A DNA stretch of 48,702 bases from Cytophagales bacterium (lineage in GTDB: Bacteria > Bacteroidota > Bacteroidia > Cytophagales > Cyclobacteriaceae): the NCBI GenBank assembly GCA_020403045.1, contig JADBYK010000091.1, forward strand, positions 1-48,702, given 5' to 3'. The notes beneath the pieces are model-generated. The model saw only the letters and a program-made list of their open reading frames with translations. It was not told where the DNA came from and searched no databases. Positions 23,607 to 33,900 of this stretch are shown here, one piece after another; the stretch's first letter is position 1, and each line of letters opens with the position of its first letter. Made by a program: the position numbers and the translations under genes.

Positions 23607-24491
23607 ATGAACAAGACCTCCCTCTTTTTCTTATGGATGATGGTGACTGCTGCTACTGGATTGGCGCAAGAAAACGATTCCATTCAAAAAGATACTGCGC
23701 GGGTGATCTACGAATTTGTACTAAAAGATGGTACTCGATTGGTGGGTCAGGTATTGGATCAAAATATTGAATTTTACACCCTAAGAACCCTCCATTTCGG
23801 CACGATACAGATCGCCACTAACCAAGTAGTGAGCATGATTCTGCAAGACGAAAAAGTGACTAGAAATCGATCTTCTTCTTATTATGAGAATCAGTTTGGC
23901 TTTAAGTACTTTTTCTTTCCAACGGCCATAGCGGTTGAGCGTAACAAGTGGTATTATACCAACCAATATCTTTTCTTTAGTAATTTCACCTACGGAATAA
24001 GCAAACGTGTGAGTGCCGGCCTTTCCTTCTTTACGTTTGTGCCAACCACCTTCATCTCGCCTACCGTCAAGATTACTTTTAACCCCGAAAACAAAATCAA
24101 ATTTGCGGTGAGTGCTCAATATATCTACGTCCGAGAAAACACCAGAGCCAATGCTGGTTTTGTTCAAGCCATTTTGACAAGCGGTACAGCACAAAACAAC
24201 TTTACCGTTGGCATAGGTGGTCTGGTTTCAAATCGAGGCGTGAATGAGGGAGCTGTTGTCACTTTTGGGTTTGTAAAGAAAGTATCCGCCAAGTTGACGG
24301 CCATTTCAGAAAACAATATCCTAATAGGAAGAACTTCGGGTGACAATTCGCTTGGCTTGCTCTCTGCTGGCCTGCGATTTGACCGAAGAACTCATGCTTT
24401 TGATTTGGGCCTACTTGTACCCACTTCCGGATTGGAAAGAAATATCTACCTTATACCCTATTTGGGTTTTAACTTGAGGTTAACCAAATAA
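23607..24491 (+). CDS. Putative outer-membrane barrel protein with Sm/SH3-like N-domain
   Basis: This 294-residue exported protein has a signal peptide (MNKTSLFFLWMMVTAATGLA) and an N-terminal small beta domain (YEFVLKDGTRLVGQVLDQNI, HFGTIQIATNQV). About 200 residues of alternating strands follow and end in NLRLTK, as expected of an outer-membrane beta-barrel. No family name is recognised. It begins 1 base after cinA. Confidence 0.7.
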   Translation: MNKTSLFFLWMMVTAATGLAQENDSIQKDTARVIYEFVLKDGTRLVGQVLDQNIEFYTLRTLHFGTIQIATNQVVSMILQDEKVTRNRSSSYYENQFGFKYFFFPTAIAVERNKWYYTNQYLFFSNFTYGISKRVSAGLSFFTFVPTTFISPTVKITFNPENKIKFAVSAQYIYVRENTRANAGFVQAILTSGTAQNNFTVGIGGLVSNRGVNEGAVVTFGFVKKVSAKLTAISENNILIGRTSGDNSLGLLSAGLRFDRRTHAFDLGLLVPTSGLERNIYLIPYLGFNLRLTK

Positions 24492-24617
24492 GAGTATCCT
24501 ACCCCTTATAATTTACTGACCCCATGGGAATTGCGTCTATTAATTTTCGGCAAATTGGCAATTCTCAAAATCAAATTCCGCAATAAATCAATCGTTAGCA
24601 TCCAGCTCTAAAAGTAG

Positions 24618-24625
24618 TAACTTTG
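24618..24625 (+). promoter_or_regulatory. Candidate -7 box upstream of the E2 gene
   Basis: TAACTTTG fits TAnnTTTG. A TTAG lies 19 bases upstream as a possible -33 element. The start codon follows 19 bases downstream. Confidence 0.45.
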
Positions 24626-24644
24626 GATTTTAAACCTTCATCGT

Positions 24645-25940
24645 ATGGCGCAAGTAGAATTGATCATGCCTAAAATGGGCGAAAGCATTACCGAAGCTAC
24701 TATTTTGAAATGGCTCAAGAAGCCAGGCGATAAAATTGAACAGGACGAAAGTGTGCTGGAAGTAGCAACCGATAAAGTAGATACCGAAGTCCCATCGCCT
24801 TACGCAGGCATATTGAAAGAGATTTTAGCCAAAGAAGGTGATGTTGTTAAAGTTGGTAATGCAATAGCTATCATTACTTCGGATGTAGCGGCCGGAATTG
24901 AAACTGAAAAAGTTGTAGTTGAACGTAAACTTGCTGAGACACAAAAAGAAGTTTCTTCGTCCACCAATGGCACTGCGAGCCATGCTGCGTCTGTTGCAGC
25001 ACCTACTGATTTCAAAAACGCGAGTCGATTCTATTCGCCCCTGGTAAAAAACATCGCCAAAGAAGAGCACATTGCGCTGACAGAACTGGAGTCGATTTCC
25101 GGAACAGGTGCCGAAGGCCGAGTAACAAAAAAGGACATGTTGGAATTTATTCAACAAAGAAAGCTTGGCCAAACAATTGCATCCACCCCACGCACTTCTT
25201 CTGCTCCACTAGTCCCCGCATCCATTAGCAGTGGTGATGAGATCATTCAAATGGACCGTATGCGCAAAATGATTGCCGAGCGTATGGTGGATAGTAAACG
25301 AGTATCTCCACATGTTACCTCATTTGTAGAGGCGGATGTAACCAACATTGTATTTTGGAGAAATAAATGGAAGAATGACTTTCAAAAGAGAGAGGGAGAT
25401 TCACTTACGTTCACACCTATCTTTATTGAAGCCGTTATGATGGCCATCAAAGACTATCCGATGATAAATATTCAGATAGACGGAGATCGGATCATAAAAA
25501 AGAAGGATATCAACATCGGGCTGGCAGTAGCATTGCCAAGTGGAAACCTGATCGTGCCCGTGATCAAAAATGCAGATCAGTATAATATCACAGGTTTGGC
25601 GAAAGTGGTGAATGACTTAGCGAAAAGAGCCCGTGAGAACAAGTTAAAACCGGATGACTTATCAGGTGGCACATTTACAGTTTCAAATGTCGGAAGCTTT
25701 GGCAATGTAATGGGAACTCCAATCATTATGCAGCCACAAGTCGCAATTCTGGCGTTGGGAGCAGTTCAAAAGAAACCGGCCGTCATGGAGACTCCCTACG
25801 GAGATGCGATTGTGGTGCGACATAAAATGTTCCTTTCTCACTCGTACGATCACCGTGTGGTGGATGGCTCTTTGGGTGGAAGTTTTGTGAGAAGAGTCGC
25901 TGATTACCTTGAGAAGTTTGATGCGAACCGAAGCATATAG
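24645..25940 (+). CDS. Dihydrolipoamide acyltransferase, E2 of a 2-oxoacid dehydrogenase complex
   Basis: This 431-residue E2 has one lipoyl domain (1-75, lipoylated Lys44 in EVATDKVDTEV), a flexible linker, a peripheral subunit-binding domain (about 128-170, FYSPLVKNIAKEE...GRVTKKDM) and the catalytic core with His403 and Asp407 in YDHRVVDGSLGG. This layout suits pyruvate, 2-oxoglutarate or branched-chain complexes. E1 and E3 are not nearby, so the substrate cannot be fixed. Confidence 0.93.
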   Translation: MAQVELIMPKMGESITEATILKWLKKPGDKIEQDESVLEVATDKVDTEVPSPYAGILKEILAKEGDVVKVGNAIAIITSDVAAGIETEKVVVERKLAETQKEVSSSTNGTASHAASVAAPTDFKNASRFYSPLVKNIAKEEHIALTELESISGTGAEGRVTKKDMLEFIQQRKLGQTIASTPRTSSAPLVPASISSGDEIIQMDRMRKMIAERMVDSKRVSPHVTSFVEADVTNIVFWRNKWKNDFQKREGDSLTFTPIFIEAVMMAIKDYPMINIQIDGDRIIKKKDINIGLAVALPSGNLIVPVIKNADQYNITGLAKVVNDLAKRARENKLKPDDLSGGTFTVSNVGSFGNVMGTPIIMQPQVAILALGAVQKKPAVMETPYGDAIVVRHKMFLSHSYDHRVVDGSLGGSFVRRVADYLEKFDANRSI

Positions 25941-26030
25941 AAAGGACGAATGAATTTAGAAGTCAGAAGTTAGAATTTCTGATCACCAGAAAAATCTTAA
26001 ATCTTGTATTAAAAATCATAAATTCTAAGA

Positions 26031-27176
26031 ATGAAATTCGGAACAAAAGCTATTCATGCTGGTGTTGAGCCAGACCCGTCTACTGGCGCGATCATGACGC
26101 CAATCTTTCAAACCTCTACATATGTACAGGAGTCACCAGGTAAACACAAAGGCTACGCCTACGCGCGAGGTGCAAATCCTACTCGAAACCAACTACAAAA
26201 AAATATCGCAGCCTTAGAGAATGGAAAGTTCGGTTTATGCTTTTCTTCAGGAATGGGCGCCACCGATGCTGTGCTTCGTTTACTGAATCCTGGTGACGAA
26301 GTAATTACAAGCAATGATTTATACGGTGGATCTTATCGTCTTTTTACCAAAGTGTATGAACGAGCGGGTGTTAAATTCCACTTCATTGATTTGACGAATC
26401 CTGAAAATATAGTACCGCTCATCAACAAAAGCACGAAGCTATTGTGGTTAGAAACTCCTTCTAATCCATTGATGCGGATTATTGATATACAAGCCTGCGT
26501 GGCTATTGCCAAAAAACACGCTATACAAGTTGCCGTTGATAATACGTTTGCTTCACCTTATTTACAAAATCCGCTAGATCTTGGAGCTGACGTAGTGATG
26601 CATTCGGTTACGAAATATTTAAGTGGACATAGCGATGTCATTATGGGTGCACTTGTCGTGAACGATGAACAGCTTTACAAAGACTTGGCTTTTATTGCCA
26701 ATTCTTGCGGAGCAGTTCCTGGGCCACAGGACTCTTTCTTGGTCTTGCGTGGAATCAAAACATTGCATCTGCGCATGGAGCGTCATTGCTTCAACGGAAA
26801 AAAGATAGCTGAATTTCTGCGTAGTCATCCTAAAATCGGAAAAGTATATTGGCCAGGATTCGAAGATCATCCAAACCACATCGTTGCAAAAAAACAAATG
26901 AAGGATTTTGGCGGAATGCTTTCTTTTACCTTGAAAGATGATCGGTTGGAAAAGGCTATTACGTTTATGGAAAACGTTGAGCTGTTTTCATTGGCAGAAT
27001 CTTTAGGTGGTGTTGAATCACTGATCAACCATCCCGCATCCATGACGCATGCCAGCATTCCGAAAGAGGAACGATTAAAAAATGGATTGAGCGATTCGTT
27101 GATCCGATTGAGTGTCGGAGTGGAGGATATAGAAGATCTTATTCAGGATTTGGAAAACACGCTGACAAAAGTATAA
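26031..27176 (+). CDS. Cystathionine gamma-synthase/gamma-lyase, PLP-dependent
   Basis: This 381-residue Cys/Met-metabolism PLP enzyme shows the motif YARGANPTRNQLQ, GMGATDAVL and DLYGGSYRLF, and PLP-binding Lys195 in HSVTKYLSGHSD. LGGVESLINHPASMTH near the C-terminus is typical. It works in trans-sulfuration: either gamma-synthase (metB) or gamma-lyase; sequence reading cannot separate them. It lies 90 bases after the E2 gene. Confidence 0.93.
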   Translation: MKFGTKAIHAGVEPDPSTGAIMTPIFQTSTYVQESPGKHKGYAYARGANPTRNQLQKNIAALENGKFGLCFSSGMGATDAVLRLLNPGDEVITSNDLYGGSYRLFTKVYERAGVKFHFIDLTNPENIVPLINKSTKLLWLETPSNPLMRIIDIQACVAIAKKHAIQVAVDNTFASPYLQNPLDLGADVVMHSVTKYLSGHSDVIMGALVVNDEQLYKDLAFIANSCGAVPGPQDSFLVLRGIKTLHLRMERHCFNGKKIAEFLRSHPKIGKVYWPGFEDHPNHIVAKKQMKDFGGMLSFTLKDDRLEKAITFMENVELFSLAESLGGVESLINHPASMTHASIPKEERLKNGLSDSLIRLSVGVEDIEDLIQDLENTLTKV

Positions 27177-27208
27177 ACCACCGTCACGAAATAATTCGAC
27201 TGGCTTAA

Positions 27209-29281
27209 CTAACTTTTTGTTTCGATGTTGGGAATTGAAACGACAAATTCGCTTCCCTTCCCTTCGCTACTGATCAGTTCAATAGTACCCCCTAATCGGT
27301 CAATCAAAGTCTTGACGATAGCAAGTCCTAAACCATTGGAACTCTCTGACGATGTTGGTTTTGCACTTAATTTTTTGAATTTTTTATAGAGCGATAACTT
27401 ATCGGTATCAGTAAATCCAGGCCCTTGATCCCTCACGTTGATTACTGCGTTTTGATTTTCTATTCGACAGCTTAAAAAAACCGAACTACCCACTTTTGAA
27501 AACTTGATTGCATTGGATAGCAGGTTTTCAATGATTCGATTTATGTAGGAAGGGTCTGATACAAAGAATGCAGCATCTGGAAAATCTTTTTCCAATCTTA
27601 TATCTTTCTCTAACGCGATCACCTGAAAGTAAGAAATACTATCGCTGAGCAACTTGACCAAATCAAAATTCTGGTAAGAAGGCGCATTTGAGTTTTCTTC
27701 AATGGCGTGCGCGTCAAGCAAATCAGCTATCAAACGGGCACCTGATTTAGTAGAATCACGGATCATTTGAATATAAGTCATTTGATTCACGTTGAGCGGG
27801 CCTTCCTTTTCGAGCAAATACGCAAGTCCTGAAATTCTATTTAGTGGTGCCTTCAGGTCATGTGCTACAATGCTCATGATTGTATCTTTCTCATGATTGA
27901 TATCCGAAAGTTGCTGATTTCGTTTAGCCAATGCCTCATTTTGAATGTTTATTTCACGTTGGTGATTTACAATCTGGATATTTTGGGTGGCCAATCTTTC
28001 GTTCAACATTTTTCTCCGCTTGCTAATTTGCCAATACAAGACAGCCAATATTGAAAGAAAGGCGATGACGAATACGGCCAATACATTCACAAACCCTTGG
28101 CGATCCACCAGCGCTTCGGTCTGTGCTTGACGTAGCTTAAGTAATTCATTTTCCTTTTCTTTCGATTCAATCTGCAATTCAAATTGTAGCTTTTCTACTT
28201 TTCTGACCAACTCCAAATCTCCAATCGAATCTTTAAGGATCAAATAATGATTCATATTCACGATTTCCTCTTGGCGATTATTTAGCATCTTGGATACTTG
28301 TGCTAACAAATAATAAGACTCTAATTGAAAAACAGATTGTTGGCTGGATTTCGAAAGTTGGAGCGCACTACTGAACTGTTGCCTGGCGTGGCCATATTTC
28401 TTTTCAGCCAGATAGATTCTACCCATCAACAAATGCGCTTCAGGCAACCTCCTAACATTGCCTGATTTCTCAATAAAAGCAAATCCCTTTTCACCAATAT
28501 TTCTCGCTTCGGAAATCCTGCCCTGCCGCAAGTAGTTCTCCGCCAACAGAACTTTCGTTCTAGCCAGATTAATCGAATCATCAATGGTTTGGTATACTGA
28601 ATCTGACTTTAAAAAATAAAAATTCGATTTTTCCAAGTCATCCATTTTCTGATAGAGCGTACCTAATTGTGTATAAGCAGACGAGATATCTCGCACTTTT
28701 TTTAGCTGCAATCGAGTGGCCAAGGCACCGAGTAGCGCTTGTTCTGCATTCACAAAATCCTGCTGCGCCAGATAGAGAACTGCCAAACTTTGTTTACTGT
28801 AAGCAATGCCAGATTGATCACCTGTTGATGTAAATATCTTTTGGGCGTTTATGAAGTAGGGTAGTGATTTTGAAAATATGCCCTGCTCAAATAAGAGCCT
28901 GCCAATATTATTATTCCCATATGCGAGCTGGATAGAATCATTTTGAATAGTAGCCACTCGAACTGCCTGCTGTCCAAGGTCGTATGCCTTCGAGAGTTTC
29001 CCTAAATAATGGTAGGCAACCGCCAAAAAATTAAGAGGCTTTGCCAAATTTGTATTGAGCTTTTCTCTTTTACCAAGCTCATACGCAAGCTCACAGTAGT
29101 AAATTGTGCTGTCTGGTTTCGCAAAACGATACTCCCACCCAATTGTATTTAAGAGTTCGAATTGCTGATCTTTAGGGGTTATTTTTAGCTTTAATTTGAG
29201 ACTATCGATGAGAGCCTTATTCTGGCCGAAGACTGGAACTACCAAAAACACCAAAAAGCATAAAAGCAAAACACTCTTCAT
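27209..29281 (-). CDS. TPR-domain sensor histidine kinase
   Basis: This 690-residue kinase has a signal peptide, an N-terminal sensor of about seven tetratricopeptide-like repeats (70-350), a membrane helix at about 398-416, a coiled coil and the kinase core. The phospho-acceptor is His474 (VAHDLKAPLNRISG). The ATP site shows IENLLSNAIKFS, DQGPGF and GLGLAIVKTL. Start ATG 29281 (MKSVLLLC). No response regulator is adjacent, so its partner lies elsewhere. TPR-type sensors are common in Bacteroidota. Confidence 0.9.
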   Translation of the reverse strand: MKSVLLLCFLVFLVVPVFGQNKALIDSLKLKLKITPKDQQFELLNTIGWEYRFAKPDSTIYYCELAYELGKREKLNTNLAKPLNFLAVAYHYLGKLSKAYDLGQQAVRVATIQNDSIQLAYGNNNIGRLLFEQGIFSKSLPYFINAQKIFTSTGDQSGIAYSKQSLAVLYLAQQDFVNAEQALLGALATRLQLKKVRDISSAYTQLGTLYQKMDDLEKSNFYFLKSDSVYQTIDDSINLARTKVLLAENYLRQGRISEARNIGEKGFAFIEKSGNVRRLPEAHLLMGRIYLAEKKYGHARQQFSSALQLSKSSQQSVFQLESYYLLAQVSKMLNNRQEEIVNMNHYLILKDSIGDLELVRKVEKLQFELQIESKEKENELLKLRQAQTEALVDRQGFVNVLAVFVIAFLSILAVLYWQISKRRKMLNERLATQNIQIVNHQREINIQNEALAKRNQQLSDINHEKDTIMSIVAHDLKAPLNRISGLAYLLEKEGPLNVNQMTYIQMIRDSTKSGARLIADLLDAHAIEENSNAPSYQNFDLVKLLSDSISYFQVIALEKDIRLEKDFPDAAFFVSDPSYINRIIENLLSNAIKFSKVGSSVFLSCRIENQNAVINVRDQGPGFTDTDKLSLYKKFKKLSAKPTSSESSNGLGLAIVKTLIDRLGGTIELISSEGKGSEFVVSIPNIETKS

Positions 29282-29383
29282 TTTTCGCATTCCGAAATCA
29301 GTGTGTAAGATACTCAATAAGCTCCGCTATCTAAATTGTATATGTTATAAAATGTTTAAACAAAATGCAGCAATAACCTTTCC

Positions 29384-30628
29384 TTATCGATCCTCTTCCA
29401 CGAAATTCATATCGCGGCTAAATGTCTCCTCCACCCATTGCAGTGACAGGAATGCGATGATAATCGTAATAACTCCGACAACCAAAGCTCCATAAATTAC
29501 TGCGGGCTCTCCCCCACCCAATTGCTCGCGCATAAAACGAAAGCCCAATGTAAGAGGCACGACCATGCCACGGATAAAGTTAGGTGCCGAAGTAGCAACA
29601 GTGGAGCGCAGGTTGGTACCGAACTGCTCTGCGGCCATGGTGACAAAAAGCGCCCAATAGCCGATGCTTACCCCCAATAAAAAACAGGTCAAGTAAAAAT
29701 TAAAGACAGAACGACCTGGTGTAAATAAATACACCAAAATCATTACAGTGGTAACGATCACATATAAGAACACGACTTTTTTCCGCGAGCGCAACGCCTG
29801 GCTGATAAAACCACTGACCAAATCGCCTACAGCTAAACCAATGTAACTATACATCACAGCATCTCCTGCTGAAATAGTGCCATCAATATGAAGAGCCTTT
29901 GCAAACTCCGGGGAAAAAGTGATCAAAATCCCAATCACAAACCAGATAGGCAATCCAATAAAAACGCTCCCAACAAATTTCTTAAATCGCGTAGAATTAC
30001 TAAACAGCTGAAAAAAATTGCCGCGTTGAACGGTTTGCTCCTTCAATTTTAAAAATACACCTGATTCAAAAATACTTACTCGGGCAACCAACAAAACAAT
30101 ACCCAAGCCCCCGCCTATGAAGTAGGCAATCTGCCAGTCAAATTTTTTGGCTATAAAATTGGCAAGCACAGCTCCCATTAAACCGACCGTGGCCACCAAC
30201 GTTGTGCCATATCCGCGCAAGCGTGTAGGCAACACTTCTGAAACGAGTGTAATGCCCGCGCCTAACTCCCCCGCTAAACCAATACCTCCAATAAAACGAA
30301 GGACTGCATATTGATTGACCGTGGTAACAAAACCGTTCGCGATGTTGGCAAGTGAGTACAACAAGATGGAGCCAAAAAGTACAGACAATCGTCCTTTCTT
30401 ATCGCCCATTATCCCCCAAATTAATCCGCCCAGCAAAAGACCAACCATCTGGCTCTGCAGCACAAATTCCCCCTGTGTCAGAAGTTGGTCCTCAGGCACT
30501 CCTATAGATTGCAAACTCGTTCGCCTGACGATGCTAAAGAGAAGTAAATCATAGATGTCAACAAAGTAACCAAGAGCGGCTACAATAACGGGCACGCTCC
30601 ACAATGGCTTCAGACTATGGTCTTTCAT
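29384..30628 (-). CDS. Major facilitator superfamily transporter
   Basis: This 414-residue inner-membrane protein has about 12 helices. The MFS signature between helices 2 and 3 is GLIWGIMGDKKGRLSVL. GGIGLAGELGAGITLVSEVLPTRLRGYGTT in helices 4 and 5 is typical of the sugar-acid and metabolite symporter branch. The substrate cannot be named. It is divergent from the BNR-repeat protein gene with a repeat-rich intergenic region between. Confidence 0.9.
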   Translation of the reverse strand: MKDHSLKPLWSVPVIVAALGYFVDIYDLLLFSIVRRTSLQSIGVPEDQLLTQGEFVLQSQMVGLLLGGLIWGIMGDKKGRLSVLFGSILLYSLANIANGFVTTVNQYAVLRFIGGIGLAGELGAGITLVSEVLPTRLRGYGTTLVATVGLMGAVLANFIAKKFDWQIAYFIGGGLGIVLLVARVSIFESGVFLKLKEQTVQRGNFFQLFSNSTRFKKFVGSVFIGLPIWFVIGILITFSPEFAKALHIDGTISAGDAVMYSYIGLAVGDLVSGFISQALRSRKKVVFLYVIVTTVMILVYLFTPGRSVFNFYLTCFLLGVSIGYWALFVTMAAEQFGTNLRSTVATSAPNFIRGMVVPLTLGFRFMREQLGGGEPAVIYGALVVGVITIIIAFLSLQWVEETFSRDMNFVEEDR

Positions 30629-30932
30629 TGAAAAAATTTGTTCAACCCAAAATATACGTCAATAATAAAATTCAGATCTACTAATCTAACGAATACTTCC
30701 TTACGTCAGGATTGTCAGGGTTGAACCTTGACAATGACCCTGACAGTATCGTCAGGGTTCATTCGTCAAATTATTCAATAAATTTTCTATTGCATAATTA
30801 CGGTTCAAAATAGCGGTTTTATCGGACATTCAATCCATCCATCATTATCAAGTTTTTGCCATTTATAAAAAACCACCCGATTTGTTCATCAATTCGATTT
30901 AATATCGAGCTTAGAATCATAACCTCATCGAT
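30629..30932. promoter_or_regulatory. Intergenic region with mutually exclusive hairpins
   Basis: TGTCAGGGT (30713-30721) pairs with ACCCTGACA (30737-30745). The same CCCTGAC (30738-30744) can instead pair with GTCAGGG (30751-30757). The motif TCAGG occurs also at 30706. The arms could be operator half-sites for the divergent MFS and propeller genes, or alternative RNA folds. The rest of the gap (30760-30932) is A+T rich and holds no other feature seen. Confidence 0.4.
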
Positions 30933-33900
30933 ATGCAAAAGACTTATTACGTTCTCATTTTCCTCCTGGCTGGGGGCATTGTATTGGCTCAAAAGAAAGA
31001 GGCAAAAACAACATTAACCTTTGACGAAAAATTGTACTCGGCATTGGAATGGCGCAGCATCGGCCCATACCGTGGAGGCAGATCAGCCGCAGTAACAGGA
31101 GTACCCGGAAAGCCAAATCTTTTCTATATGGGCGCAACCGGGGGTGGCGTTTGGAGAACAAATGATGCTGGAAATACCTGGACAAATATTTCGGATGGTT
31201 TTTTTGGCAGCTCAATAGGATCGGTTGCCGTTAGCGAGTGGGACAACAATGTGATTTATGTAGGGCAAGGCGAAGGAACCATCCGGGGAAATGTCTCTTA
31301 TGGCCATGGCATGTGGAAATCAACGGACGCTGGAAAAACTTGGACTTTTGTTGGATTGAAAGAATCTAAGCACATTCCTCGCATTCGGATACACCCCAAA
31401 AATCCGGATTTGGTGTATGCGGCCGTATTGGGCGATTTGTTCAAATCTTCAGAGGAGCGGGGCGTCTATCGAAGTGACGATGGTGGAAAAAATTGGAAAC
31501 GCATTTTATTTGCTAACGCCAATGCGGGTGCGGTTGACTTGTGTATGGATCCCAATAATCCACGCATACTTTATGCATCGATGTGGAGAGCACGAAGAAC
31601 ACCCTACAGCATGGAAAGCGGAGGCGAAGGCTCTGCGATATATAAAAGTACCGATGGAGGTGAGACCTGGAAAAATATTTCTACAAACGATGGATTGCCC
31701 AAAGGAATTTGGGGCATTTCTTGCGTCTCAGTTTCTCCTGTCAATTCTAACCGCGTGTATGCCATGATTGAAAATGACAATGGAGGTGTTTACCGTTCGG
31801 ATGATGCAGGACAAACCTGGAAAAAAATGAATGAAGATCGGAACCTCCGCCAGCGGGCATGGTATTACACAAAAATTTATGCCGATACCAAAGATGAAGA
31901 CATGCTGTATGTAATGAATGTTTCCTACCACAAATCAAAAGATGGTGGCAAAACATTCCAATCCTACAATGCACCCCACGGTGACCACCACGATCTGTGG
32001 ATTGCGCCAGAAGACAATCAGCGCATGGTTATTGCCGATGACGGTGGTGCACAGGTTTCTTTTGATGCCGGTGAGAATTGGTCGACTTATGGAAACCAAC
32101 CCACTGCGCAATATTATCGCGTGACTACCGACAATCATTTTCCTTATCGGATTTATGGCGCACAACAAGATAACTCTACCCAACGAGTAGCCCACCGGAC
32201 AGATGGCTTTTCAATTGGAGATCGTGATTGGGAGCCAACAGCAGGTGGCGAGAGCGGACATATTGCAATAGATCCCACGGATAATGATGTGGTGTTTGGT
32301 GGTAGCTACGATGGTCTTTTAACAAGAAAAAATCATCGCACAGGTGAAGAGCGCGGTATCAACGCGTGGCCAGACAACCCGATGGGCCACGGAGCAGAAG
32401 GTGCGAAGTATCGGTTCCAATGGAATTTCCCGATCTTCTTTTCTCCGCATGACACAAAAAAATTATATGCGGCATCGCAAAATTTGCATGTAAGCTACAA
32501 TGCAGGAGAGAGTTGGGAGCTCGCCAGCCCAGATCTAACTAGAAATGATGCCTCTAAAATGGGTTCGTCTGGTGGGCCGATCACAAAAGACAATACCTCG
32601 GTAGAATATTACTGTACGATTTTCGCAGTAGCGGAATCTCCTTATGAAAAAGATCTCATCTTGGCGGGCTCCGATGATGGACTACTCCACATCACTCGCG
32701 ATGGTGGAAAAAATTGGACAAAACTTTCTGTAGCCGGAATGCCTGAGTGGACAATGATCAACAGCGTTGAATTTACGCCTCACGAAAAAGGTGCAGCCTA
32801 TGTGGCCGCTACAAGTTATAAATCAGGTGACTATCGTCCCCTTCTTTTCAAAACAAAAGACTATGGCAAGACCTGGACAAAAATCACCGATGGCATCGAT
32901 CCTACTCATTTCACACGTGTAGTAAGAGCGGACCAAAAACGTTCTGGTTTGTTGTATGCCGGCACTGAATTTGGCATGTATATTTCTTTTGATGATGGCA
33001 CGAGTTGGAAACCTTTTCAACTGAACCTACCCATCGTTCCAATCAATGACCTTACGATCAAAAACGACAATCTCATTGCGGCCACGCAAGGAAGAAGCTT
33101 CTGGCTGATCGATGACCTTACTCCACTGCACCAGCTGAATGATGTGATTAGTAAGAGCGACACGCATCTCTTCAAACCAATGCCGAGTTACCGCATGAAT
33201 GGTGGCCAGGCCGGGCGAAGAGGGCAGCCAAAAAACGAAGGTGTAAACCATCCAAATGGTGTGATGATCCACTATTTTGTGAAAGACACAACCAAGCTTG
33301 TTGCCTCATTAGAAATTCTGGAAAGCAGCGGTAAGCTGATCAAAAAATTCGCTACCAAACCAGATAAAAAAGCAAAAGAAAAAGAAGACGAACTGAAGCT
33401 GAAGCCTGGCATGAACCGTCAGGTTTGGAATATGCGCTATGCAGATGCGGAAGGGTTTGATGGACTGATCATGTGGGCCGCTTCACTTACCGGACCGAAA
33501 GCCATGCCTGGTATGTATAAAGCGAGGCTGATCGTGAATGGTAAAGCGATGGAGACTGAGTTTGAAATCCTGAAAGATCCACGAACAAGTGGAACGCTAG
33601 CAGACATCAAAGCGCAGTTCGATTTCTCTATCGCGGTTCGCGACAAACTCTCTGAAACAAACAAAGCCGTTAAAAAAATTCGTACAGCTCGCGAACAAAT
33701 CAATCGCGTAACAGAGCCGATGAAAGGCAAAGAGGACATGAAAGATGTCAACGATATGGCAAAGTCAATTTTAGACGACATGAAGAAAATTGAAGAAACG
33801 CTTTATCAAACCAAGAACAAGAGCGGGCAAGATCCGCTGAACTACCCTGTGCGACTGAATAACAAACTGGGTGCTCTTGGGTCAGAAGTTGATGGCAGCG

